NCBI GenBank assembly: GCA_023376005.1 | Contig: CM042160.1 | Location: forward strand, 81,897,402 to 81,961,401 | DNA from: Doryteuthis pealeii | Lineage: Eukaryota > Mollusca > Cephalopoda > Myopsida > Loliginidae | Length of the DNA stretch: 64,000 nt | Direction of reading: 5' to 3' | In this document: in pieces, positions 53,555-63,711 of the stretch | Position numbering within the stretch: position 1 is the first letter of the stretch | How the letters are laid out: each line of letters starts with the position of its first letter | Notes under the pieces: model-generated | Told to the model about the DNA's origin: nothing | The model's input: the letters and a program-made list of their open reading frames with translations, nothing else | Database searches by the model: none | Made by a program: the position numbers and the translations under genes

Positions 53555-54605
53555 AAAGGATTACAGTAAGCATATTCTGGCTAACAGTTTTTCACCTTAA
53601 AATAAACTAGACGCAAATGGATTTTTTACCCCAACCCCCAACAAAAAGGGAAACGTACAAGAAAAAAGAAGTTAGCAAAGAAGAAATTTTCTTTTTATTG
53701 CAAACAAGGTAATTCCTTTATCATCTTTTAGAAATCTGAAAAAAAAAAACCCCAAAAAAACAAAGTTGACCTGGGAGTAATGCCAATTAAGGGGTACTCC
53801 ATACCAGGCCCCAACACTAATTTTTTTCATAACCATCCCGAATGGGGTTTGGACCGTACTGAAATCAAAATATTTTTGTTTAATTCATTAGCATCATCTA
53901 TATGGACCCAAAAAATCGTTTGCTACGTTTTTAAAAACGTATTAAAATTAATTAAAGCAATTATTTAAGGTCAAACTTTTGTTTGTAGTAATAACTTTTA
54001 TGAAAAATTTTTACCGTCCCCAGTGAACTGTCCCAGATGACATATTGATCGTCCCGGATGTAATTTTTATGAGCCTGGGACGATGGGACGGCGTTAATGT
54101 CAAGCCCTGCTCCATACTATTCAGAGCTTCAGAACTGAAGGTTCACCATCAGATGCAGTTTAATGTCATTCCTATGAAACTAAGAATCCTTATGTGACCC
54201 AAAGACAGGACCCTAACAGGTACTACTACTCCAGGTCAGAGTGACCCTAGGAGTAATGGCAATGAAAGGGTACTCCACACTAACCAGATCTCCAGAATTG
54301 GAGCCTTGCTATCAAATGCAGTTTGGTGTCATAACCCAGGACACTCTTTTGGTGTGTATGTGTGTGTGGGAGGGGTGTTACCCCTTGGAAGAGATTACAG
54401 TCAGAATATTCTGAGTCTGGCTAATAGTGCAGTTTTTCACCTTAAAATCAACTAGACAAAAATATATGCATTCCCCCCCCCCATAAAAGGGGGGGGGTAA
54501 CATACCGAAGAAAAAGGAAGTTAGCAAAGAAGAGATTTTTTGGTAGCAAACAAGCTAATCCTTTTATCATTTTTTTTTTTTTTTTAGAAACCTGTAAAAC
54601 AAACA
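53555..54605. repeat. tandem duplication of about 830-840 bp with SINE-C parts
   Basis: 'tttttcaccttaaaataaac' to 'tttatcatcttttagaaa' (53586-53735) repeats at 54432-54590. Between the copies are minus-strand SINE-C 3' parts (53763-54180 and 54200-54350), the first split by a hAT MITE. Confidence 0.65.
53805..54109. mobile_element. hAT-type MITE
   Basis: 305 bp. Ends CAGGCCCCAACACTAAT and, inverted, CAGGGCTTGACATTAAC. Perfect 8-bp TSD ctccatac (53797-53804 and 54110-54117). The TIR and TSD length match hAT. A 62-codon frame covers part of it but has no transposase features. Confidence 0.85.
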
Positions 54606-54802
54606 AGAATGGACTTTTCTTTTCTTTCTTTTTTTTTTCTACACCTGCAAAAGTAAATAGAAGAAGAAAAAAAAAGAAGAAAAAGAAGAAAAAGAAAAAG
54701 GTTGAAGTATCAATTTTAAGTTTTGCTTTTCTTTTTTCAACTTGACAACTTGTCAGAAAACTTAGAACATTTCAAATATGTCAACAATTGCTTTTGATTT
54801 TT

Positions 54803-55640
54803 ACTCTCTCTCTCTCTCTTCACTCTCTCTCTCTCACTTTTCTTCTCTTACTTTCCTTCTCTCTTTCACTTTTCTCTCTCTCTCTCTCTTTCCTTCTCTT
54901 ACTTTCCTCTCTCACTTTTCTCTCTCTCACTTTCCTTCTCTCTCTCTCTCACTTTCCTTCTCTTTCTCTCTTTCCTTCTCTCTCTTTCTTCTCTCTTCTC
55001 TCTCTATCTTTCCTTCTCTCTCTCTTGCCTTCTTTCCTATCTTTCCTTCTCTTCTCTCTCTCTCTTCCTTCTCTCTCTCCTTTCTCTCTCTTCTCTTGTT
55101 TTTCTTTAAACCTCCATTACACTCTCACTCTTTCCCCTCTTTATTTGTGTTTTTTCTTTACCCCATTTCTCTTATGTTTTTCTTTTACTCATACTTTGTA
55201 GTTTTCTATCTTTTCTTCCTTTTCTTTCTTTTTTTAATTTCTTCCTTCTCCTCAACAAATCTTTTCTTCCTTCCTAACAAAGTTTTGTTTTTCCTTCCTT
55301 TTTCTTAATTTTTTTCTTTCTTCTTCTTTTTAAATGTTCTTTTTTTTCTATCTTTCCTTCCTTCCTTTCTTTTTCTTAAATGTTTTCTTTCTTTTTTAAA
55401 TCTTTTTTTCTTCCTTAAAAATGTTTTTTCTTCCTTTCTTTCTATTTATACTTTATGCTTTTTTTCTTTTCTTTTTCTTTCTATTTTTCCTTCCTTCATT
55501 CCTTTTTCTGAACAAATCTTTTCTTCTTTCTGTATATCTTTCTTTCTTTCTATTTACACTATGTCCTTTTTCTTTCTATCTTTCCTTCCTTCATTTTTCA
55601 CTAATTCTCTCTCCCCCCCTCCCCCCCTCTCTCTAAGGGA
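54803..55640. repeat. polypyrimidine (CT-rich) tract
   Basis: About 840 bp dominated by CT, CTTT and CCTT on the plus strand. It starts as (CT)n with 'cactttccttctct' blocks (period about 20-30 bp) and becomes TTCCTT/TTTCTT-rich. Frames of 137-176 codons (Leu/Ser/Phe only) are compositional artefacts. Confidence 0.9.
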
Positions 55641-55644
55641 AAAG

Positions 55645-56055
55645 GATTTCTAACAAGGTATACACATTGGCTGGATTTAAATGCCTTTCTTGACCTTTGC
55701 TTTCCTTTATTTCTTCACGCTGCCCCCCCCCCTATCCTCCCCCCACACACACACACCTTGCATGTGATCAGGTTTGAATTGCATGTGAATAGGTGCTGTG
55801 TAACTCTTTACTGTTAGGAGGTAGAAACTGGCGGGAAGGAGGCTAACTAGTCAATGCCTGTTTTTTTTACTTGTTTGTTGTTTTTTTTCTTTCTTATTTT
55901 AACGTCATTCCCCACCAAAATGATTGATTGCAAGAAATTCTCCAGTGCATTTGTGACAACTGCAGAGAACGCGATCCTAATATTTGGCAAAGAGTTCACT
56001 TTCTCCAATTTGCACATTTAAAAAAAAATAAATAAATAAAATAACATGCTTTAAA
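55645..56055. other. spacer, no gene seen
   Basis: Ordinary composition for this window, with no recognised element. Confidence 0.5.
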
Positions 56056-56059
56056 AATA

Positions 56060-56795
56060 TTAGCAAGAATATGCACCCTCTCGGTGTAAGTATTTAAGTT
56101 TTAATATAATTAAATATACTAAAATTAGAAAGACTAATGAAATTAAATAAGCATGCATATAAAATGATTACACTTATTTTAATTATATCTTAATTGGTTT
56201 CTATATAAAATCATTCATAGGATTGATTTTAATACGTTGGAGAATGAAACAATAATATTAGAGATCAATAACATCAAGTAATTATTTATTAAACCCAGTT
56301 TTGTTAAAACCAGCTATGCAAATTAACCACATCATATATCATGTAATTCTTATTTCTTAGTGATATACAAGACACATTGATTTTAAATGCACTAATAGGC
56401 CTGTGTTTGTTAATGTAAATTAACAGCATTGATCCCAGGAGGTTATCCCCCAGGTAACACCGGCCCCATTGATTTAAAGGGATTGACGCAATTTTTTCCA
56501 CCTACCACCCATGAGCTTCGGCTTGTGGGTGGGCCCACATAAAAATGTCCTTGTGTCACGCCCTCATAAGTGGGATGAGAGGCAAATATCCTAATAACAT
56601 GGGCTGTTTTGAGACAAATCTAACTCAGATTTTCATAAAGTCATCGTTAATAAATAAGATTTATAAATCTATGTGTTAATGATTTTGAGTATAAATTAAA
56701 TACTCATTGATAAACTTATGCAATTCCTGAGGGTATTGTGATGTAAGTAGTGATGTAGTTTTGGTGACAGCCAACAGACTGTATCTTTTTCATGG
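56060..56795 (-). mobile_element. Helitron group 1b, degenerate, with nested SINE-I
   Basis: Minus-strand 3' end at 56060 ('ttag', CTAA inverted) with hairpin-like 'gcaccctctcggtgt'. Interior 'attaaatatactaaa' matches the 61-kb copy. The 5' part 'gtagtgatgtagttttggtg' ends near 56795 without a clear TC. A SINE-I lies inside. Confidence 0.6.
56405..56597. mobile_element. SINE-I copy
   Basis: 'accacccatgagcttcggct' and 'tgtccttgtgtcacgccctc' match the 6.3-kb element in the same orientation; ends are worn. Confidence 0.75.
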
Positions 56796-56817
56796 GGTAA
56801 GGGTCTGGGTATGGGTA

Positions 56818-57087
56818 TGTATGTATTTATCCAACCCCTCTGCACAAGCAGGATGTGATACAAAGTCAATTCTTAAACGGAATTTAACAGGTTCTCTTTT
56901 CTCCTAGACTGGTTTCCATACCAAGGTTAAAGAGCCCAGCCTGACCTTTTATTTACCCATAGCTGGAGGGAGAATAGCAGGATGTATAACTTTCCCAAGG
57001 GTATCAGGTGCTATGTGAGATGCAAACATCTTCATTCAGAATTTGAATTTTTGTTGTCATGTTCATTTCATACTATGATCATTATAC

Positions 57088-57090
<3 letters not shown>
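56818..57090 (-). mobile_element. SINE-B copy, diverged
   Basis: Tail 'ccaacccctctgcacaagc' at the left, worn head at the right merging into (TA)n at 57094-57125. Confidence 0.75.
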
Positions 57091-57131
<41 letters not shown>

Positions 57132-57228
57132 TAATCTTCAAATGCTACTCCGACATTTTTTCTGAAGTTGCATTAGTAGTTAATCCAAAATGTGCTCAAT
57201 ATATTTCGTAAAATAAAGAGCATTTATA

Positions 57229-57352
57229 GTTGTAGAAAGAAGTTTTTCTCTCTACCATAGTTTCAGTCTTCAAAGTACACCTTCAGGAGATCTAAAAAAG
57301 GTTAGCCTGTGAACACTGAAACCGTGGTAGAGAGAAAAACTTTTTTCTACAA

Positions 57353-57401
<49 letters not shown>
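57229..57401. repeat. fold-back element, about 42-bp arms, plus (TA)n
   Basis: 'gtagaaagaagtttttctc'...'taccatagtttcag' (57229-57270) and its inverse (57315-57352), then (TA)n 57355-57401. (TA)n also lies upstream at 57094. The left-arm complement reads CTGAAGGTG...GACTGAAAC. Confidence 0.8.
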
Positions 57402-57404
<3 letters not shown>

Positions 57405-57407
<3 letters not shown>

Positions 57408-58205
57408 GTATTCAAAACTTGGTAGTAAGGGATGATTCTATATGTGATTTCTAAGATACACTGTATTATTATTGTATGATCCAGTATGCATAAATACAGT
57501 GAATCTTTAAATCACTAAAGAGAGGTCAATGTATAATAAACTTTTTAGATTATATACAGAGCAATATTTATCTTGGAAAGGAAGGAAAAACTCAACACAG
57601 TAATTCCATAATAGATTTATTTCGACCAAAATTGGGGCCTTTATAAATCAAAGTTGATTTAATATAGCTCCCCAAATTTTCGTCTCATCAGATGGTAGAT
57701 CAAGATAATTTGAATTGCATATACATATATATACATATATATCCATCCACACACACATACACTTGTATATATCATATTTCCTGGTATATATGATGCATGG
57801 TTTACAATGTATTTGGAGGACTATCATTAACTGCAATCCTCCCACACACCACAGCTGTTGATTTCAAATTTCAGTAAATAACCCTCAAGTCATAATTCCT
57901 TTGAATGGGACATTGTGTCTAATTGGCATAGAATTAATTTAATGCTAGATGTGCATCTTATATGTCAGGAAATACAATACAATATATATATATATATTAT
58001 ATATATACACATGCTAAACATATATGCATTATTGCACCCAATTATGTGTACCCAGGGGCAAAAGATTTTATAGTGTCACCGTAGTTTTCAGATTTACTTT
58101 GTACCATATTTTAATTCCAATTCTTGAAGATTGAAATGAAGAATGGTAATTACTAGTATCACATGGGAAGTCATCATCAGTTCATTGACTTTAATTTCAA
58201 AAACT
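57405..58205. other. spacer, no gene seen
   Basis: TA/CA-rich patches near 57720 and 57980. Nothing assignable. Confidence 0.5.
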
Positions 58206-58209
58206 GGAT

Positions 58210-58592
58210 TTCCCAGCTTAAAAATAGAACAACGCATAGAATGAACAACCTACCCAGTGTTTTGTTTATAGTGGTGAAGGCTTGTAATGGACCATCCACA
58301 CTTTTTGGCACAGTTGATAAGAAAGAAATTGGTGCACAAGGAATGCCACAAACCCAATCAATGACTGACCTCAGATCTTTCATATTCAGATTTCCTTCTC
58401 CCAGACTATTTACCTATCCAAGGTTAAAGAGCCCAGTCTGCCCTACTATTTTACCCATAGCTGGAGAGAGAATATATGGAGTCATACCTTTCCCAAGGGT
58501 ATTACCACTATGTGAAATGCAAACAGTCTTGTCCAGGATTTGATTGACGAGTCCATTTCCTACAACTCTAACCATTATGCCACACATCTCCA
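58210..58592 (-). mobile_element. SINE-B, alternative-tail subfamily
   Basis: Minus-strand copy with tail 58210-58390 ('atagtggtgaaggcttgt', 'ccacactttttggcacag', 'caaacccaatcaatgac') and head/body 58391-58592. Same junction as the 42.2-kb copy. Confidence 0.85.
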
Positions 58593-58611
58593 TAAGTTTA
58601 TAAGACACATG

Positions 58612-59215
58612 GTTTGTTTGGTTTGTTTTGTTTTACGGCATATCAACCTCAGTGGGTCATTTAATGCCGACAAAATTGTGAAATAAATTTATTCTTAATG
58701 GATAATATAATTTTGTTTATAAACTCATGTTTTTCTATTTAACCCATAGATTGGACCCTAACAGGTATAACCACTCAAAGTCAGAGTGGACCAGGGAGCA
58801 ATGGTGATGAAGGGGTGCTCCACATTCCCCAAACCTCCAAAACTGGAACCTCACCATCAGATAGAGTTTAATCTCATTCCCAGGACATGTAGACCCTCAG
58901 TCATTGCCTTTTAGCACCTATATGATAAAAAGGGGTTGGGGCTTGCCATAGGGGCAATAGGGTTGGGAAAATCATATAGGTGCTAGGGCTTGACGTGACC
59001 AGCCGATTGATAGGAGGGGGCCTCTCTGACCGCCCGTCTAGCCCAAGATAGGGCCAAAGTGGAGTATTGCATGTCATGAACTGCTCATCCACCTGGGCTC
59101 TATCCTTAAGCATCACAGGTCGCCACCCACGGCCAACAGGTGGCCCCATTGGGGAAATCTTACCCCTCTGCAGAGGTACAGTCGGTGCATTCTAACAACC
59201 CAGCTGACAGGGCGG
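58612..59215 (-). mobile_element. SINE-C, complete, with TSD
   Basis: 604 bp, the same length as the 13.2-kb copy, between perfect 13-bp duplications tataagacacatg (58599-58611 and 59216-59228). The sense (minus) strand holds an open frame MGPPVGRGWRPVMLKDRAQ onward, about 80 codons, closely matching the 13.2-kb copy. It is among the youngest insertions here. Confidence 0.92.
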
Positions 59216-59462
59216 TATAAGACACATGGTTTACAAAGGTATTTAAGAGACTACTGCAACACCTCGAAGCTCCGTAGCTGTTGATTTCAAATTTCAGTAG
59301 ATAACCTCTAGTCATTAATACCAGTAAATGGGATGCTGTGTGATATTGACATAGAATTATTTTAATGTTAACTGTCCATCTTCTGTGCCAAGGAAATATG
59401 ATAAATCAATAAAGTAGAAAAGATGACCTTTGATTAGTCACCAATAAATCAATACATCATAT

Positions 59463-59528
59463 ATACAAGGTGTGTTCAAAAAGTATTAGAACTGAAGCTA
59501 TATTTAACAAGGGAAATAATGAAAATAA
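59463..59528 (+). mobile_element. mariner-like terminus
   Basis: TA followed by CAAGGTGTGTTCAAAAAGTA and 'gaagctatatttaacaaggg', as in the clusters at 17.1 and 36.0 kb; single end only. Confidence 0.5.
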
Positions 59529-59649
59529 GCTTATTACTTTACCGCACAGATCCCAGTGCTACTCATACAATGAGTTGGCGAGGACCAGTATCGAACTAGG
59601 AACCTTGGGGTTTCTAACTGAACGCTCTACCGACTGAGCTAACCTGGCC

Positions 59650-59653
<4 letters not shown>
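59529..59653 (-). mobile_element. SINE-A head fragment
   Basis: Minus-strand tRNA-like head ('aggttagctcagtcggtag' when reversed). It is part of the inverted composite duplicated from 29.6-30.3 kb, and (TA)n(GT)n follows (59654-59738). Confidence 0.85.
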
Positions 59654-59705
<52 letters not shown>

Positions 59706-59739
59706 ATGCGTGTGTGTGTGTGTGTGTGTGTATATATGG

Positions 59740-59955
59740 TCAAGTTCAAGCCATTCGATTACCTGACCTCCTCAAATCCCACATGATAGCCAGCAGATTT
59801 AAGAAATTCTATGCGATAAAGTTCTTCTTTGAGGGGGAGTAGTGAGAGAAAGTCTAGTATATGGTTTAGTGTGAGTGTGACCTAGAAAGCATTAGAACTG
59901 AAGGGAAATAATGAACAATGAATAAAAGGTTTATTTTCTTTAAAATAGTTCCAAT
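59740..59955. repeat. unique core of inverted long-range duplication
   Basis: Reverse complement of 29838-30060 ('ggtcaagttcaagccattcg' to 'aaaatagttccaattacag'). Confidence 0.75.
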
Positions 59956-59959
59956 TACA

Positions 59960-60208
59960 GAGGCTGGGTTAGCTCAGTCAGTAGAGTGTCAGCCTAGGAA
60001 CCACAAGGTTCCTGGTTCGATACAGGCCCTCACCAACTCAGCATATGAGTAGCACAGGGATCTGTGCAGTAAAGTTAGGAGCTGATGATAGGTGTGGCAC
60101 TCCACCTCAGATGCTAAAACAATCTCTTTGATCTAGCACTAGTGAAAAGGTGATAGACTCCCTCGTTGTCTGGCTGATACCGACTATAGGCCACCCCGAC
60201 AACTTACA
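59960..60208 (+). mobile_element. SINE-A copy
   Basis: Full plus-strand copy; 'ggctgggttagctcagtcag', B box 'ggttcgatacaggccc'. Counterpart of 29580-29834. Confidence 0.9.
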
Positions 60209-60215
60209 GTAAAGT

Positions 60216-60387
60216 TATGCCAGATCACCAAGTTAAGCAGCAATGAGCCTGTTCAATACTTAATTGGGTGACCACTTAAGCAATAGCAGGTTCTGTAAGC
60301 AACCAAAATACATTGTTTATCTAAAATGACTTGATTCGGCATTAAATGACCCGGTAGAGGTTTGATACGCCGTATAACAAAACAACC
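60216..60387 (+). mobile_element. SINE-F (5S rRNA-derived)
   Basis: 'cagatcaccaagttaagcag' and 'aatacttaattgggtgacca' align with the internal promoter of 5S rRNA (AAGTTAAGCA and TTGGATGGGTGACC-type boxes), then 'gcaggttctgtaagc'. The hairpin tail is 'cggcattaaatgacccggt'...'gatacgccgtataacaaaac'. It belongs to the SINE3 class. The 5' part of the 5S unit is missing. Confidence 0.85.
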
Positions 60388-60665
60388 GTAGCCATTTGTG
60401 TTTCTAGATATAAAGTGAGGGATCATTTTGCTATTATAACTAATTTGTAAACTGATCCCCCTATTCTTAGATTGCATTCATTTCTATAATTAAGTATATT
60501 TAAAGTGGTTACTCTCAAGTCACACTTAAAGCACCGGTTCCTACTAGATCACAAAAGTTAAGCAGCAATGAGCGAGTTCAATACTTAATTGAGTGACCAC
60601 TTAAGCAATAGCAGATACTGTAAGCAATCTGAGTCCTGAGTTTATCAAAATGACTCGATTCAACA
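60388..60665 (+). mobile_element. SINE-F linker and second 5S-derived unit
   Basis: The linker 'gtgagggatcattttgctat' (shared with 31.5 kb) leads to a fuller 5S-like unit: 'cttaaagcaccggttcctac', 'agatcacaaaagttaagcag', 'taattgagtgaccacttaag'. It ends near 60665 before the hairpin tail is complete. Confidence 0.75.
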
Positions 60666-60789
60666 CACTTATTCCAGTTAGTTTTCTCTTGGTTGAAGCA
60701 CCTCTGAAACTCCTTTTTTGCTATGTTGTGCACTTGCACAATCTTGTGTTTCACAAAAAAACTGACATTCAAAAAGTAACAAGATTTCA

Positions 60790-60848
60790 TGGACTGTTGT
60801 CCTCATCTTCATTGTTATATACACAATGTTTCAGCTGATGTGCCCTTT
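60790..60848 (-). mobile_element. SINE-D tail
   Basis: 'ctgttgtcctcatcttcatt' and 'acacaatgtttcagctgatg'; tail only. Confidence 0.65.
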
Positions 60849-60947
60849 GGTTGAAACACATGTTGACAAATAACAATAAATATCATCCATACCAAAGTAG
60901 ATATATATTTTTTAAATCACCTTTTCAGCATATTATTGTTATATATA

Positions 60948-61583
60948 CTAGCAAATATATGCACCCTCCGGGTGCAAGTATTTGAATTTTAATGTAATGA
61001 AATATGTTAAATTTGAAATATTTTGAAACTAAATAAAAATCCAAATAAAATGATTTGAAACAGAGGGGGTATAATCGAAGAATAGAACAACTTTGAAACT
61101 AAGTCTTCCATCATTTTTCATCACTCCCTCCTTTTATTGCTGAATTTTCCTAATTTAACTATTTAGTTAAATTAGGAAGTAAAGAATAAAATTACTGTTA
61201 TTTCTTTATATTAAAGGATTTCTTTTAAAGATTTATCCCCGAGTTTTTTGCTCATATTCATTAACAAAAAAAACAAACAATTAGAAATCAATAATACCAA
61301 GCGCATATTTAATAAAATTAAACTTTTAATATCAATATGCAAATTAGCTTTCCTGTTCACACTGTAACTCGCTATTTTGTTGCATATATAAATACAATTG
61401 CATGTTATTAGAATGTAGATAAAGTCAAAAGTATTAATAAGGTATAACAATTTTACCAATAACTGAGGTTTAAATAAAAATAAATTCATGGTGAATGTGA
61501 TGTCAATAACTAAGGGAATTGTGACTTGAGTAGTGATTTAGTTTCGGCTTCAGACAGACAAACACACAATCTCCATTATAATA

Positions 61584-61585
<2 letters not shown>
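60948..61585 (-). mobile_element. non-autonomous Helitron, group 1b
   Basis: Minus strand: 3' CTAG at 60948-60951, hairpin gcaccctccgggtgc, 5' TCTTATTATAATGGAGATTG at 61585 next to host T (A on the sense strand). Head-to-head with the next element. No Rep/helicase frame. Confidence 0.9.

Positions 61586-61620
<35 letters not shown>
61586..61620. repeat. (TA)n between two Helitron 5' ends
   Basis: 35 bp of TA separating divergent copies. Confidence 0.95.
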
Positions 61621-61623
<3 letters not shown>

Positions 61624-62270
61624 TTATAATGGAGATTGTGTATTTTTCTGTCTGTAACCGAAACTATATTCCTACTCAAGTCACAATTCTCTTAGTTATT
61701 GACATCACATTCTCAATGATTTTATTTTTATTTAAACCTCAATTATTAATAAAATGGTCTTACATTATTAATACTGTTAACCATATCTACATACTAACAA
61801 CATGCAATTGTATTTATACATACAACAAAATAGCGGTTTACAGTGTGAACGGGAAGGCTAATTTGCATATTAATATTAAAAAATCGAATTTAATAAATAT
61901 GTGCTTAGTATTATTGATTCTAACTGTTTGGTTTTATTTTAATGAATATAAACAAAAATCTCTTCAATGAATCTTAAATGAAATCCATTAACAAGAAAAA
62001 ATAACTGTCATTTTATTCTTTACTTCCTCTTATAACTAAATACTTAAATTAGAAAAAATAACAATGAAAGACGAGAGTGATGGAAGAGTAAGTTTCAGTT
62101 GTTCCATTTTTTATTATACTCCCTCTGTTTCAAATCTGTTATTATACTCCCTGTTTCAAATCTTTTTATCTGTATTCTTATTTAGTTTCATTAGCGTTTC
62201 TAATTTAATACGATATTTCATTACATTAAAACTTAAATACTTGCACCCGGAGGGTGCATATATTTGCTAG
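61621..62270 (+). mobile_element. non-autonomous Helitron, group 1b
   Basis: 5' TCATTATAATGGAGATTG after A. The 3' hairpin gcacccggagggtgc is followed by 'atatatttgCTAG' and T. A reading frame of 113 codons (61629-61970) overlaps its 5' part but has no recognisable domain. Best-preserved group 1b copy. Confidence 0.9.
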
Positions 62271-62274
62271 TATA

Positions 62275-62935
62275 TATAAAATCCTAAAAAATATCTTTTT
62301 TCTCACTTAATAGATTTGAGGAAATTTTCTCATGATCCCCTTACGTCCTTGAAAGCAAAAGTTTGTTTTTTGTTGTTGTTTTTATTTTAAAATCCTCCTC
62401 GTGTCTTCTCATACAATAACTAAGCATCCATTTTCATTAATTTTCGACTTGCTAAAATAACGCATCAACGTTTACAGCAGCAACACACAACAGCTGCTAG
62501 GAGGTAAATATTAATATGAGGATGTTTCATAATTACAAAAAAAAAAAAGAAAGAAATATTTAAAAAAAAGAAAGAAATATTTAAAAAAAAAGAAAGAAAT
62601 ATAAAAAGGGGTTTTTAATTATTTCCCATAAATCTACGACTATTGTGATGCTAAATATAATAAGCTAGCCTGCGTTAAAAAGAAGTTTGATATAACCCCG
62701 TCGTAAATTATTAACATCATCTGTTAAAAGGCGTTGTGCAACTTTTCACCACTAATTAGTACATCTTTTATGTTGCCTACATTTTTCCGTTACTAACTGG
62801 TGATTATTTTCAAGGATAAAAAGTTAACAGTTACTCTTACGACGTTGCACACATTTCAACCTAAGAAAATTAAATATGTAAGGGTTGATGTACAATTTTT
62901 TTTCCAAAAATGTTATCTTAATAATAATGAATAAA
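62275..62935. other. spacer, no gene seen
   Basis: A small tandem 'aaagaaagaaatatttaaaa' at 62545-62605. Otherwise nothing recognised. Confidence 0.5.
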
Positions 62936-62941
62936 CCTATG

Positions 62942-63160
62942 TGCCGGTTTAGCTCAGTCGGTAGAGCGTCCAACTAGGAACCATAAGGTTCCGGGTTAGA
63001 TACCGGCCCTCGCTAACTAAGCGTATGAGTAGTACAGGGATCTGTGTGATAAAGTGAGGAGCTGATGATAGGTGAGGCACTTCACCTCAGACACCAAAAC
63101 AATGGTCCTTGGTTTAGTGCTGTCTGACTGATACCAACTTTAGGCCAACCTGACGACTTA
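62942..63160 (+). mobile_element. SINE-A copy with internal deletion
   Basis: Head 'tgccggtttagctcagtcgg', B-box-like 'gggttagataccggccc' (worn), body missing about 25 bp before 'ctgactgataccaacttt'. Confidence 0.85.
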
Positions 63161-63711
63161 CTATATACAGTACACTGAAGGACAAGGACTCTGTTTGTTT
63201 TTATTGGGGGGGGGGATTGAGGTGAGGAGCTCTCAACGTAGTTTTGACTAACAAGATGATACCGTTTCAGGATAGAAAATCACTACTGCTATGATTTGAA
63301 AATATCAAATTAAAAGAAAGAATACAAAAACATATCCAATGTTATAATTATACACATATTGTTTTATTAACAAGTAGTATGTGAAAGGGGTACAAAATGG
63401 AAAAAGGCTTACTTGACAAGTTTGACCAATATAACCATGTGGCTTTATCATTCCCTAGTGGGGTCAGAGAAAACATCTCTACTGTTTAAGAGATGGAGAA
63501 AAAATAGATGAATAAAAATTAAAATTTTTTTTTCTAAATTGAGAATGGGTTTCTAAGTCTTTCAAGTGACATCCTACGTGGCCCTATAAGGGACATACCC
63601 ATTCTGCCAAGGGAGATAATTATTTATTGTATCCCTACAGAACTTAATGATTGACTCAAACAAGTACTGCTTCCAATTAAACTGTATCCATTCGTCCTAG
63701 TGTTTCTTTCT

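Noticed and set aside
54778..55308. 176-codon open frame, the longest in the window
   Set aside because: Composed of Ser, Leu and Phe from a CT-rich tract; other frames over the tract are also open. No domain or initiation context of note.
60216..60300. 5S rRNA gene
   Set aside because: Only the internal promoter portion aligns; the 5' third is missing and a SINE tail follows.
61629..61970. 113-codon protein in the Helitron
   Set aside because: Same region is broken in the 10.9- and 61.3-kb copies and shows no domain; likely chance.
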